A DNA stretch of 64,000 nucleotides. Source: Arachis hypogaea (lineage: Eukaryota > Streptophyta > Magnoliopsida > Fabales > Fabaceae). Shown here piece by piece: positions 46,187 through 57,152 of the stretch; positions within the stretch are counted from its first letter, which is position 1, and each line of letters starts with the position of its first letter. The DNA lies in the NCBI RefSeq assembly GCF_003086295.3, contig NC_092053.1, positions 114,585,905 to 114,649,904 on the forward strand. The letters run 5' to 3'. The notes under the pieces are model-generated. The model saw only the letters and a list, made by a program, of their open reading frames with translations. It had not been told where the DNA came from and searched no databases. Position numbers and translations under genes: made by a program.

Positions 46187-47060
46187 GTGGGCCAGCTGAG
46201 TAAAAGGATCACTGAAATCCCTCCTAGTACTCTCCCAAGCAATACAGAAGAGAATCTAAAAGGAGAGTGCAAAGCCATTGAATTAATTACCATGGCCGAA
46301 CCTGTAAGGGAGGGAGAGGACGTGAATCCCAAGGAGGAAGACCTCCTGGGACGTCCAGTGATCAATAAGGAGCTTCCCTCTGAGGAACCAAAGGAATCTG
46401 AGACTCATCTAGAGACCATAGAGATTCCATTGAACTTCATTATGCCATTCATGAGCTCTGATGAGTATTCCTCTTCTGAAGAGAATGAGGATGTTACTAA
46501 GGAGCAAGTTACCAAGTACCTTGGTGCAATCATGAAGCTGAATGCCAAATTATTTGGTATTGAGACTTGGGAAGATGAACCTCCCTTGTTCACCAATGAA
46601 CTAAGTGATCTGGATCAACTGACATTGCCTCAGAAGAAACAGGATCCTGGAAAGTTCATAATACCTTGTACCATAGGCAACATGATCTTTGAAAAGGCTC
46701 TGTGTGACCTTGGTTCAGGGATAAACCTCATGCCCCTCTCTGTAATAGAGAAACTGGGAATCTATGGGGTGCAAGCTACTAAAATCTCATTAGAGATGGC
46801 AGACAATTCAAGAAAACAGGCTTATGGACTAGTAGAGGACGTGTTAGTAAAGGTTGAAGGTCTTTACATCCCTGCTGATTTCATAATCCTTGATACTGGG
46901 AAGGATGATGATGAATCCATCATCCTTGGAAGACCCTTCCTAGCCACAGCAAGAGTGTGATTAATGTTGACAGAGGTGAACTAGTCCTTCAATTGAATGA
47001 GGACTCCTTTGTGTTTAAAACTCAAGGTCATCCTTCTGTAAACACAGAGAGGAAGCATAA
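46187..47060 (+). pseudogene. Aspartic protease region of the FIDEL-like element
   Basis: It continues in the gag frame. A charged linker (to ~46,600) precedes the protease: CTIGNMIFEKALCDLGSGIN with the active-site Asp-Leu-Gly at ~46,708, and a second flap/strand block ending ILGRPFLATARV (~46,922-46,957). The frame stops at 46,958-46,960, and the homology (INVDRGELVLQL) continues in another frame from 46,957, so one frameshift is present. In relatives RT would follow; here there is a Lys-rich tail and the NSKFGVG repeats. Confidence 0.8.
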
Positions 47061-47099
47061 AAAGCTTATCTCAATGCAGAGTCAACCAGAGCCCCCACA

Positions 47100-47420
47100 G
47101 TCAAACTTTAAGTTTGGTGTTGGGAGGCCACAACCAAACTCTAAGTTTGGTGTTGAACTTCCATATCCAAACTCTAAGTTTGGTGTTGGGGAGTCTCAAC
47201 AATGCTTTGAACATCTGTGAGGCTCCATGAGAGCCCACTGTCAAGCTATTGACATTAAAGAAGCGCTTGTTGGGAGGCAACCCAATTTTTATTTAATTAT
47301 ATTTTTATTAGTTATATGTCTTTATAGGTACATGATCATGTGGAGTCACAAAATAAATCAAAAAATTGAGAACGGAATCAAAAATAGCAGAAGAAAAATC
47401 ACACCCTGGAGGAAGATCTC
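47100..47420 (+). repeat. AAGTTTGGTGTTG repeats replacing the RT-integrase region
   Basis: Three copies of C(T)AAGTTTGGTGTTG at ~47,109, ~47,142 and ~47,175 are spaced 33 bp apart. In frame they read NSKFGVG/NFKFGVG. The word matches the purine-rich tract just before the 3' LTR. After it, GGGAGGCAACCCAA (~47,271) is a palindrome conserved in related elements. No pol sequence is found; the deletion point lies here. Confidence 0.75.
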
Positions 47421-47670
47421 ACTGGCGTTTAAACGCTAGTAAGAAGCATCTGGCTGGCGTTCAACACCAGAACAGAGCATGGTTCTGGCGCTGAACGCCC
47501 AAAATGGGCAGCATCTGGGCGTTTGAATGCTAGAATTGCACCCTGGAGAAGAGCTGGCGCTGAACGCCCAAAACAAGCATGGTTCTGGCGTTCAACGCCA
47601 GAAATGGGCAACAAATGGGCGTTCAACGCCCAGAACAAGCACCAATCTGGCGCTGAACGCCCAGAGTTGT
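47421..47670. repeat. Internal array of GGCGTTCAACGCC-type palindromes
   Basis: At least eight copies of a word CTGGCGTT(C/T)AACGCCAG or GGGCG(C/T)TGAACGCCC, in both half-orientations, spaced ~20-35 bp. The same word is present in both LTRs (41,690-41,800; 50,890-51,005). Confidence 0.85.
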
Positions 47671-48288
47671 GTGCAAGGGCATTTTGCATGCCTAATTTGG
47701 TGCAAGGTTGTAAATCCTTGAACACCTCAGGATCTGTGGACCCCACAGGATCACCTCAGGATCTGTGGACCCCACAGGATCCCCACCTACCTCCACTCAC
47801 TTCTTATCACCCCTCTTTCACACAATCCCATAAACACTCTTCCCCAAAACTCTTCACCAATCACCTCAATCTCTCTTCCCTATCACCACTTCACCACTCA
47901 CATCCATCCACTCTTCCCCATAAACCTACCTCATAAACTCCACCTACCTTCAAAATTCAAAATCACTTTCCCACCCAAAACCCACCCTTATGGCCGAACC
48001 TTACCCCCCTCCCTTCCCTATATATAGCCCTCCATTCTTCCTCATTTTCACACAACACAACCCTCTCTTCCCCTTCTTGGCCGAAACACATCTCTCTCTC
48101 CCTTTCCTCAATTTCTTCTTCTTCTTCATCTATTCTTTCTTTTCTTGCTCGAGGGCGAGCAATATTCTAAGTTTGGTGTGGTAAAAGCATAAGCTTTTTG
48201 TTTTTCCATTACCATTGATGGCACCTAAGACCAGAGAATCCTCTAGAAAAGGGAAGGGAAGACAAAAGCTTCCACCTCCGAGTCATGG

Positions 48289-49365
48289 GTGATGGAAAGA
48301 TTCATCTCCAAAGCTCATCAAGACCACTTCTATGATGTTGTGGCCAAGAAAAAGGTGATCCCCGAGGTCCCTTTCAAACTCAAGAGAAATGAGTATCCGG
48401 AGATCCGACATGAAATCCAAAGAAGAGGTTGGGAAGTTCTAACAAACCCCATCCAACAAGTCAGCATCCTAATGGTTCAAGAGTTCTATGCCAATACATG
48501 GATAACAAGGAACCATGATCAAAGTAAGAACCCAAACCCAAAGAATTATCTCACTATGGTTCGAGGAAAATACTTAGATTTTAGTCCGGAAAATGTGAGG
48601 TTGGTGTTCAACTTGCCTATGATGCAAGGAGATGCACGCCCCTACACTAGAAGGGTCAACTTTAATCAAAGGTTGGACCAAGTCCTCATGGACATATGTG
48701 TGAAAGGAGCTCAATGGAAGATTGACTCCAAAGGCAAGCCGGTTCAATTAAGAAGACTGGACCTCAAGCCTGTGGCTAGAGGATGGTTGGAGTTCATCCA
48801 ACGCTCCATCATCCCCACTAGCAACCGATCTGAAGTTACTGTGGATCGGGCCATCATGATTCATAGCATCATGATTGGAGAGGAAGTAGAAGTTCATGAA
48901 GTCATCTCCCTTGAACTCTACAAAATAGCCGAAAAGCCCTCTCCTGGGGCAAGGCTAGCTTTTCCTCATCTTATTTGCTATCTATGTTACTCAGCTGGAG
49001 CTTTCATAGAAGGAGACATTCCCATTGAGGAAGAGAAGCCCATCACTAAGAAAAGGATGGAGCAAGCAAGAGAGCCCATTCATGGATCTCAAGAGACGCA
49101 TGAAGCTCATCACCATGAGATCCCAGAGATGCCTCAAATGCATTTTCCTCCACAAAACTATTGGGAGCAAATCAACACCTCCCTAGGAGAATTAAGTTCC
49201 AACATGGGACAATTAAGGGTGGAACATCAAGAGCACTCCATCATCCTTCATGAAATAAGGGAAGATCAAAAAGCAATGAGGGAGGAGCAACAAAGACAAG
49301 GAAGAGACATAGAAGAGCTCAAGGACATCACTGGTTCCTCAAGAAGGAAACGCCACCATCACTAA
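48289..49365 (+). CDS. Third ORF of the FIDEL-like element, plant-transposon-type protein, ~358 aa
   Basis: The frame is open from 48,289 to TAA at 49,363. A better initiation context is the ATG at 48,218 (MAPKTRESSRKGKGRQK), which is in another frame, so a small indel near 48,280 has shifted the N-terminus. The central part (~residues 20-235: FKLKRNEYPEIRHEI, YLDFSPENVRLVFNLP, RLDLKPVARGWLEFI) matches the 'putative plant transposon protein' family that occurs as an extra ORF in many peanut Athila elements (from memory). The C-terminus is a Gln/Glu-rich coiled coil (residues ~295-345) ending in a basic tail RRKRHHH. It occupies the env-like position but has no signal peptide or membrane segment. 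Function unknown. Confidence 0.72.
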   Translation: MMERFISKAHQDHFYDVVAKKKVIPEVPFKLKRNEYPEIRHEIQRRGWEVLTNPIQQVSILMVQEFYANTWITRNHDQSKNPNPKNYLTMVRGKYLDFSPENVRLVFNLPMMQGDARPYTRRVNFNQRLDQVLMDICVKGAQWKIDSKGKPVQLRRLDLKPVARGWLEFIQRSIIPTSNRSEVTVDRAIMIHSIMIGEEVEVHEVISLELYKIAEKPSPGARLAFPHLICYLCYSAGAFIEGDIPIEEEKPITKKRMEQAREPIHGSQETHEAHHHEIPEMPQMHFPPQNYWEQINTSLGELSSNMGQLRVEHQEHSIILHEIREDQKAMREEQQRQGRDIEELKDITGSSRRKRHHH

Positions 49366-50520
49366 AGTGGACTCATTCCTTGTTCTTACATTCTCTGTTT
49401 TTCGTTTTCTCTATATTAAGTGCTTATCCATGTTTGTGTCTTCATTACATGATTATTAGTATTTAGTAACTGTGTCTTAAAGTTATGAATATCCTATGAA
49501 TCCATCACCTCTCTTAAATGAAAACTGTTTTAATTCAAAAGAACAAGAAGTACATGAGTTTCGAATTTATCCTTGAACTTAGTTTAATTATATTGATGTG
49601 GTGACAATACTTTTTATTTTCTGAATGAATGCTTGAACAGTGCATATGTCTTTTGAAGTTGTTGTTTAAGAATGTTAAATATGTTGGCTCTTGAAAGAAT
49701 GATGATAAGGAGACATGTTATTTGATAATCTGAAAAATCATAAAAATTATTCTTGAAGCAAGAAAAAGCAGCAAAGAACAAAGCTTGCAGAAAAAAAAAG
49801 GAAAAAAAATATAGGCGAAAAAAAATAAAAAAATTAAAAAAAAAAAAGAGAAAAAGCAAGCAGAAAAAGCCAAAAGCTCTTAAAACCAAGAGGCAAGAGC
49901 AAAAAGCCAATAACCCTTAAAACCAAAAGGCAAGGGTAAATAAAAAGGATCCCAAGGCTTTGAGCATCAGTGGATAGGAGGGCCTGAAGGAATAAAATCC
50001 TGGCCTAAGCGGCTAAACCAAGCTGTCCCTAACCATGTGCTTGTGGCGTGAAGGTGTCAAGTGAAAACTTGAGACTGAGCGGTTAAAGTCAAGGTCCAAA
50101 GCAAAAACAGAGTGTGCTTAAGAACCCTGGACACCTCTAATTGGGGACTTTAGCAAAGCTGAGTCACAATCTGAAAAGGTTCACCCAATTATGTGTCTGT
50201 GGCATTTATGTATCCGGTGGTAATACTAGAAAACAAAGTGCTTAGGGCCACGGCCAAGACTCATAAAATAGCTGTGTTCAAGAATCATCATACTGAACTA
50301 GGAGAATCAATAACACTATCTGAACTCTGAGTTCCTATAGATGCCAATCATTCTGAACCTCAATGGATAAAGTGAGATGCCAAAACTATTCAAGAGGCAA
50401 AAAGCTACAAGTCCCGCTCATTTAATTGGAGCTATGTTTCATTGATAGTTTGGAATTTATAGTATATTCTCTTTTTTTTATCCTATTTGATTTTCAGTTG
50501 CTTGGGGACAAGCAACAATT
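49366..50520 (+). other. Non-coding region after the third ORF
   Basis: A/T-rich, with an A-rich low-complexity block (~49,780-49,870), a duplicated phrase CTTAAAACCAA(G/A)AGGCAAG (~49,879 and ~49,915), and a stretch 49,940-50,430 of more balanced composition that I take as conserved element sequence. No ORF is supported. Confidence 0.6.
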
Positions 50521-50534
50521 TAAGTTTGGTGTTG
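50520..50534 (+). promoter_or_regulatory. Purine-rich tract before the 3' LTR
   Basis: TAAGTTTGGTGTTG lies directly before TGATGAGCGG of the 3' LTR. It is not purely purine, but it holds the position of the polypurine tract and is repeated elsewhere in the element. Confidence 0.55.
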
Positions 50535-52259
50535 TGATGAGCGGATAATTTATACGCTTTTTGGCATTGTTTTTAGTAGAATCTAGTTACTTTTAGGGAT
50601 GTTTTCATTAGTTTTTATGTTAAATTTACATTTCTGGACTTTACTATGAGTTTGTGTATTTTTCTGTGATTTTAGGTATTTTCTGGCTGAAATTGAGGGA
50701 CTTGAGCAAAAATCAGATTCAGAGGTTGAAGAAGGACTGCTGATGCTGTTGGATTCTGACCTCCCTGCACTCAAAGTGGATTTTTTGGAGCTACAAAACT
50801 CAAAATGGTGCGCTTCTAATTGCGTTGGAAAGTAGACATCCAGGGCTTTCCTGCAATATATAATAGTCCATACTTTGGCCGATTTTAGATGATGTAAAAG
50901 GGCGTTGAACGCCAGTTCTACGCTACTGTCTGGAGTTAAACGCCAGAAACACATCACAAGCCAGAGTTGAACGCCAGAAATACGTTACAAACTGGCGTTC
51001 AACTCCAAGATTGACCTCTACACGTGTAACATTCAAGCTCAGCCCAAGCACACACCAAGTGGTCCCCGGAAGTGGATTTATGCATCAATTACTTACTTCT
51101 GTAAACTCTAGTAACTAGTTTAGTATAAATAGGACTTTTTACTATTGTATTAGACATCTTATGATCTTTGGATTATCTTTTGATCATTTTTAGATCTCTA
51201 GACCTCCATGGGAGGCTGGCCACTCGGCCATGCTTACCCTATATTCACTTATGTATTTTTCATACGGTAGAGTTTCTGCACTCCATAGATTAAGGTGTGG
51301 AGCTTTGCTGTTCCTCAAAGATTAATGCAAAGTACTACTGTTTTTCTATTCAATTCAACTTATTCTACTTCTAAGATATTCATTCGCACTTCAACCTGAA
51401 TGTGATGAACGTGACAATCATCATCATTCCCTATGAACGCGTGCCTGACAACCACTTCCGTTCTACCTTAGATTGAATGAGTATCTCTTGGATCTCTTAA
51501 TCAGAATCTTCGTGGTATAAGCTAGATTGATGGCGGCATTCATGAGAGTCCGGAAAGTCTAAACCTTGTCTGTGGTATTCCGAGTAGGACTCTGGGATTG
51601 AATGACTGTGACGAACTTCAAACTCGCGAGTGCTGGGCGTAGTGACAGACGCAAAAGGAGGGTGAATCCTATTCCAGTATGATCGAGAACCTCAGATGAT
51701 TAGCCGTGCTGTGACAGAGCATTTGGACCATTTTCACAAGAGGATGGGATGCAGCCATTGGCAAGGGTGATGCCTCCAGACGATTAGCCATGCAGTGACA
51801 GCGCATCGGACCATTTTCCAGAGAGGATTAAAAGTAGCCATTGACAACGGTGATGTCCTTACATAAAGCCAGCCATGGAAATGAGTAAGACTGATTGGAT
51901 GAAGACAGCGGGAAAGCAAAGATTCAGAGGAACGAAAGCATCTCTATACGCGTATCTAAAATTCTCACCAATGAATTACATAAGTGTTTTTATCCTTATT
52001 TTCTATCTATTTATTATTTATGTTCGAAAACTCCATAACTATTTTATATCTGCCTGACTGAGATTTACAAGGTGACCATAGCTTGCTTCATACCAACAAT
52101 CTTCGTGGGATCGACCCTTACTCATGTAAGGTTTATTACTTGGACGACCCAGTGCACTTGCTGGTTAGTTGTATCAAAGTTGTGAATGAAAAACAATTTA
52201 TTAAGACGTGCGTACAGAGTTTCTGGCGCCGTTGCCTGAGATCACAATTTCGTGCACCA
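50535..52259 (+). repeat. 3' LTR of the FIDEL-like element
   Basis: 1,725 bp, TG...CA, the full partner of 41,358-43,053. It contains ~45 bp near 50,845-50,900 that the 5' LTR lacks, the GAACGCCAG cluster at 50,890-51,005, and the PBS-like word at 52,224-52,241. Confidence 0.93.
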
Positions 52260-52802
52260 GCGACATACTCCGAATGTCGTCGGAAGCCACCAGATGCGTC
52301 TATCTGCTCGCTCATCAGTCAGTATAGTAGCCAGCAGAGTCAGCACCTGCACGAAGCGTCACAGTCGACGTATTTTCAATTGTTAAAACAAAGCTTATCA
52401 CTACAAACGATTAGACTATGACACCTAATAGTGAGCCGACTAAATGTTAGTTCAAACAACACTACATCATCCATAACTTCCTCTCCCGGTCGCAACGTCC
52501 ACAAAGCTTGCCTGTCTCCCTGGCAGTGTTCGTTGGGGATCAGCACCTCCCTGCAGGGTCCGGTCAAGCAAAATTAGAAGTCGTTGAATGAAAATTGTAG
52601 CAAAGAACAATTAGAAAAAATATCTGCATAGTAAAGGCGAAAAAATTTACCCTCTCTTCAAGGCAAAACTAGCAATATGTGAAATATGAGGAAGGAGTCA
52701 TAATTAAACTAACAGTAAGATAAAAGTTTATTATCATGCCACTAACGACGTGGACAAAGTGAGCATTATACTGGATAAGACGAATCAAGATGGCTGGGAA
52801 CG

Positions 52803-53003
52803 ATGAGGGCAGATGGGAGGATTGCGGCAGATGTACGCAGAAAAGTGATTATTCCATACTTTATTCCTGGGCTGAAGCCTATCAAGGCCAAAAAAGTTGA
52901 GAGGAAATTTGTAGGTCAAAGCATGGGACGTTTTGCAAATTGTTTACTCCTTATTTCATTAATATTTAACAACAATTCAAGTTCGTTTCTATCTTTAACT
53001 TAA
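52803..53003 (+). other. Antisense open segment inside protease intron 4 (right arm)
   Basis: Mirror of 39,299-39,499. It is also open for 66 codons with the shared block VRRKVIIPYFIPGLKP, followed by GTAGGT. In a second frame this copy reads MAGNDEGRWEDCGRC..., so the true frame is uncertain. Confidence 0.28.
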
Positions 53004-56000
53004 AGTACCAAAAAATAAATAAATAAAATTGTTTTTACCTAAAGAACACATAGAGAAGACGACATTAACCTGATGAAATGAGTTGTTACCGGAAATTAGA
53101 TAGGCCTGTTAATCGAGAATGCAAATCTAGATATTTGGCTTTATTCTATTTATGGGTTTAAACAAAATTTTCTTGAACATATGTTTATTTTAATTTTTAC
53201 ATATCTTTTGTTGAACAGATTAGTTAAATGTCTTTAAATGGGGCTATGTTATTATCATATATCAACAAGGCTGTGAGATTCAATGATATTTGAGAAATAC
53301 ATTAGAAGAAATTTTTCATTGAAATTATTTATAATGCATGATTTTAGTATTAATTATATAGCTTACAGTTTTCCAAGGGACTTGATGAAGTTTTTTATCA
53401 TTATGGACTTAGTTATTTGAATGTAATGGATCAACCCACATCGTTATTTTTTTAGGATGCAGTAAATGGAGACCGAACCATGGGCCTAAGGCCTAAATTT
53501 AATGTTCCCATTTCTTAACCAACTGGATTCTTTGGTGGCCAAAAAATACATGATTCTTTGACTTTGCCAAAAACTAAAAAATAAATGGGTAGGGGGGGGC
53601 AGAGCAGTTGTACTTAACTTTGGGGGATTGACCAAAAAAAACGTTGGAGAAGAGCCATGCAGAAAATTTACGATGTTACCAACTAACAACTCCTTCAAGT
53701 AATGAGCTATTAACAAATTCACGATGCTACACGGATGGCTTATTGTGGTTCTTCATGAAAAACTCCGGTTAAAAATGTCCAATGAGAAATGAAAACACAA
53801 ATTTAAGATGCATATGGTGATGTAAGTTTCGGTTTTCTAAAGCACCTTTATAAACCACCAGCACATCCAAGACCCAACTGAAAAAATCAAACTATTAAAG
53901 TAAATTCACAAATGAGGCCACGTACTTCATCGAGAGCCTCCGACCGAATACGTACGCAGCGACCGCTAACTCAACAGTCACAAAGTTGACACCGGCGGGG
54001 GGACGGAACACAGCGTCAATACACTGCACAGTTGTCCGGCATGATATTTTATTTCTCCAAGTCATAAAGGTCATGTAAAATCCACAAAGGTGGGAACTAA
54101 CGAATGTTATAGTACTTACGTGCGGGAGGTCTCCACCATCCATGAAGCTAGGTGCACCCACTCGGTAAAAGAGAGGGACTTCCTTATCACCGTGGGCACG
54201 AATGGTGTATCGACTGGAATCATTGCCAGAAATGAACTCTAGCCGCCGCTATAAAAAATTTGTCAAATGAACCCGGGAAACAAAGAAGCATTAGCTCGTG
54301 ATAAAAAATCTGTAGATGTAAAAAAGCTCGAAATAAAACAGTGTTCCAGTGATAGACCAACAGCGAGTCCTTGCAGCATTGCTACCTTGAGTGGTTGTTG
54401 CTTAACAGTGCTAGACTATGATGCAGGCCTTGTTCCCTTTTTGTAGTCAGAATTTTTTGCATGGTCGAAGTTTGTGTTTACAGCATTCATCCCAGCGTCG
54501 ATCTTGGCTATAATAGCATCCACGTCATTAGTAATAACCACCGCACTGACATCCTCACAGGCCAGCTTCAGCTTTCGATGAGACTCATTCTTTTCCTTCT
54601 TTGTGTCGTGCACAATAATACCTTTAGTTGAACCATACCTCTCCTGGTGCGTTAGCGGCCTTTTTTGTCCTTTCGCATATTCTAACCACAATATCTCCAG
54701 TAGGGTTCTTTGACCATCAATGGTACACTTAAGCTTCTTAATCTCCTCTGCCTGAGTCTCAACAATAGATTTAGTTGCTCCATCAGATCCAAGCAAAATC
54801 TGCAAACCCAAAGAAAACAAGTTTCTTAAAAAATATCAACACACAGTTGAAAGATAACATCAACTAAAGAGATCCATATGAAAATGATCGTTATGCAAAC
54901 CACCTCACGCACTTTGTTGAACACGTCAACGACAGGATCATCCGATGTGGAAAATACCTCTTCAGTCACAGCCGACATCTGTTTTGCCTCTTCCACACCA
55001 GAGTCATCTTTCGAAGTCAGTTGAGGACTCCCAACATTAAGTAGTGTAACCTTCCCCTTGTTCTTCATGTCTACCTCTAAAGACACAGAGCAGAGAAGAG
55101 TGCACCAATGTAATTGGCGCCAAGTTCACACGAGGCAAATAAAGAGATTGCGGGATGCAGTATGTTAGAGATATACCTTACCTCGTATTGAAAAAGTTGA
55201 AGTCATGGGCTTGTAGATGTAAGGTCCAAGTGTTATAGGTCCATGAGAAGAAAGGCTTGGGAGTACTACAGAAAATTCAGGTCTCAAAGAAGCATACTTT
55301 TAGATTAGATAGCAAAAAAGCAGCAAAAGAGGTGCATTTTAGAGAGAGAAGGTTTGAAATCTCAGATTTTTGCTTGCACACATTCCGAGGTATTGATTAT
55401 CTGCTGTTGCTTCCAAAACACCCTTTCCTACTGAAACACTCTTTTAGGCTACAGACTGATTGATTGGATGCAAAAGTCATCCATGAACCCCAAATTGCAG
55501 GGCCAACTGAAAACCTAGATTTGCATTAGACTTAAGTCAGCATGCCACAACATGTATTGCCACCCCATTATCAATTTTTGGTCCGTTAATTTTTTTATAA
55601 ATTAGTCAACAGAACCACAACCTTATGGCACCGTGATATTCATCCTCTGAAATTAAGTTTGCTAAATATGGAATGTCATGCTAGCTAAATTGCATACACG
55701 GATCAAGTAGACATTAACATAATTTACTTTCATAAAAATGTTGGGGCTGAAGCAGCATATTAGAAAAAAACTTATTTCTTTTGAGCAAAAACTTTGAATT
55801 AGTGTACCACCATGAAACAAAGTTCCCTGGTTAACATGGAAGAAATTGTTATTAGGCAAAAATTAAGAGACTTCTTTGATTTCCATTCCTTTCGATATTA
55901 CTTGTGCAACGAGTTGGATACTTGTGTAGTCCAGAAGCAACTTAAATTGTCATCATAACACCTATATCGAACCCCAAAATAAAATGGCATAACATTAACG

Positions 56001-56223
56001 GCTAGATTAAATTTAATTCATTACACAAATCCTGAGCAAAATAGCAGCAACAATATCAGTTTCAACCGGATATTTGTCAGCCACCCAAGTAGTCTAGCCC
56101 AAAGAAAACATTAACAAATACAGCCAAATTACTAGTTCTAAATTACACTAACATAGAAATCCCAAAGCGTGGCGTACCTCCATTCGAAAGATGCATTACA
56201 TGATCCACCATGCACCCTATTCC

Positions 56224-57152
56224 TCTAACATCTCCCCAAACATTTCAACTTGTCCCGAAAGTTCCTCATTTTCTATTTCTAGTATACGAATTCGCTCAGT
56301 CAATCTACCTACTTCGTCAGCCCTTGACTACTTCAAACGTTCTTTGAGCCAGTGCAGGATATGATAGTTGTAATCATGAACGGTATAACCAGTAGCCCCA
56401 AGAATTTTATCAACCATTGTGAACGAAACTTCTTGACGAGCAACATGTTCTTCATAGCACAAAGGACCATGAGCCACAAGATCTATACCTCTGCTATTGT
56501 GAGGCAGAACCACTGTGAATCCGACTAGCACACGCTCATCGTTCGTGTTGATTTCCTGAGGAACAAAAAGGGGAGAACCAATTTGAAAAAATGAGCATGC
56601 CCGCATCAACATGAGCTCCATGTCCTCCACATACACGAAACGACCATCTGTCCCTGGATCCGCAACTGCACGAGCCAAACGAAGTTATTGTTTCAGAATA
56701 ATGCACATCTACAACATCACCATTACTCTGCCTTTACAGGAGTGCTACACAGAAAATACTCATTGAAGATTAAAAATAATATAAATGTGTTCATGCTCAC
56801 CAGTCACTCCAGTAAGGTTTCTATCACCACTGCCATCTCCAGAGTCCAAATTGTCAGCTGCCATGAGGACGGAAGAAACTTTCTGACACGAAGGGAGTGA
56901 ACAGAAAGCACCTTCTAACAATCTTGACGGTCTTCTTCTCACCGGTTGAGCATGTGGTGTTGGCCGACGAGAGGGAGGAGATCCAGCACTACGCAGCCAA
57001 GCCAAAGCTTCAGACAGATCATGGAAGCCACGGTGTTCATTGTTCCGGAACCCATTCACCTGATGCTCACATTCCTCCCATGACCTGTAAATGCCTGGGA
57101 CACAACCTCTTCGGACGGCATAGAAGGGAAAATGATCAGCTTCGGTCGTCAT
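56224..57152 (-). pseudogene. RNase H1 N-terminal domain protein gene, right copy, inactivated
   Basis: Exon 1 at 57,152-56,801 (352 nt, same as left) and exon 2 from 56,665. The intron has identical GTGAGC/GTGCAG borders. The RNase H1-N domain is intact (FYAVRRGCVPGIYRSWEECE). A CAG-to-TAG change gives a stop at 56,330-56,328, removing the coiled-coil tail, and one extra G near the end shifts the last codons. This copy would make ~230 residues without the zipper. Confidence 0.85.

Larger units (their letters stand above)
41358..52259 (+). mobile_element. FIDEL/Athila-like non-autonomous LTR retrotransposon, both LTRs present
   Basis: LTRs at 41,358-43,053 and 50,535-52,259 begin TGATGAGCGG and end CACCA. 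The flanking 5-bp duplications are GCAAC (41,353-41,357) and GCGAC (52,260-52,264), one mismatch. The interior has an Asp-tRNA-type PBS, gag, a protease and a third ORF, then a purine-rich tract before the 3' LTR. No RT, RNase H or integrase motif is present between protease and the third ORF, so it must have moved with proteins from an autonomous relative. LTR start and architecture resemble the FIDEL/Feral group of peanut (from memory). It occurs in one palindrome arm only, so it is younger than the duplication. Confidence 0.93.
40662..55068 (-). pseudogene. Ulp1/C48-like cysteine protease gene, right copy, split by a retrotransposon in intron 6
   Basis: Minus-strand exons: 55,068-54,904; 54,799-54,386; 54,248-54,120; 54,023-53,926; 52,550-52,466; 52,346-52,269; 41,243-41,154; 41,064-40,930; 40,827-40,662. 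Lengths equal those of the left copy except the last, which runs seven codons further (VAQWMESH). His-Trp, Asp and Cys positions are conserved. Lesions differ from the left copy: exon 1 is open here, but exon 2 has a TAG at 54,416-54,418 and the acceptor before exon 8 is AT instead of AG (41,065-41,066). A 10.9-kb retrotransposon sits 9 bp into intron 6. The 3' end is lost at the centre. Confidence 0.85.
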
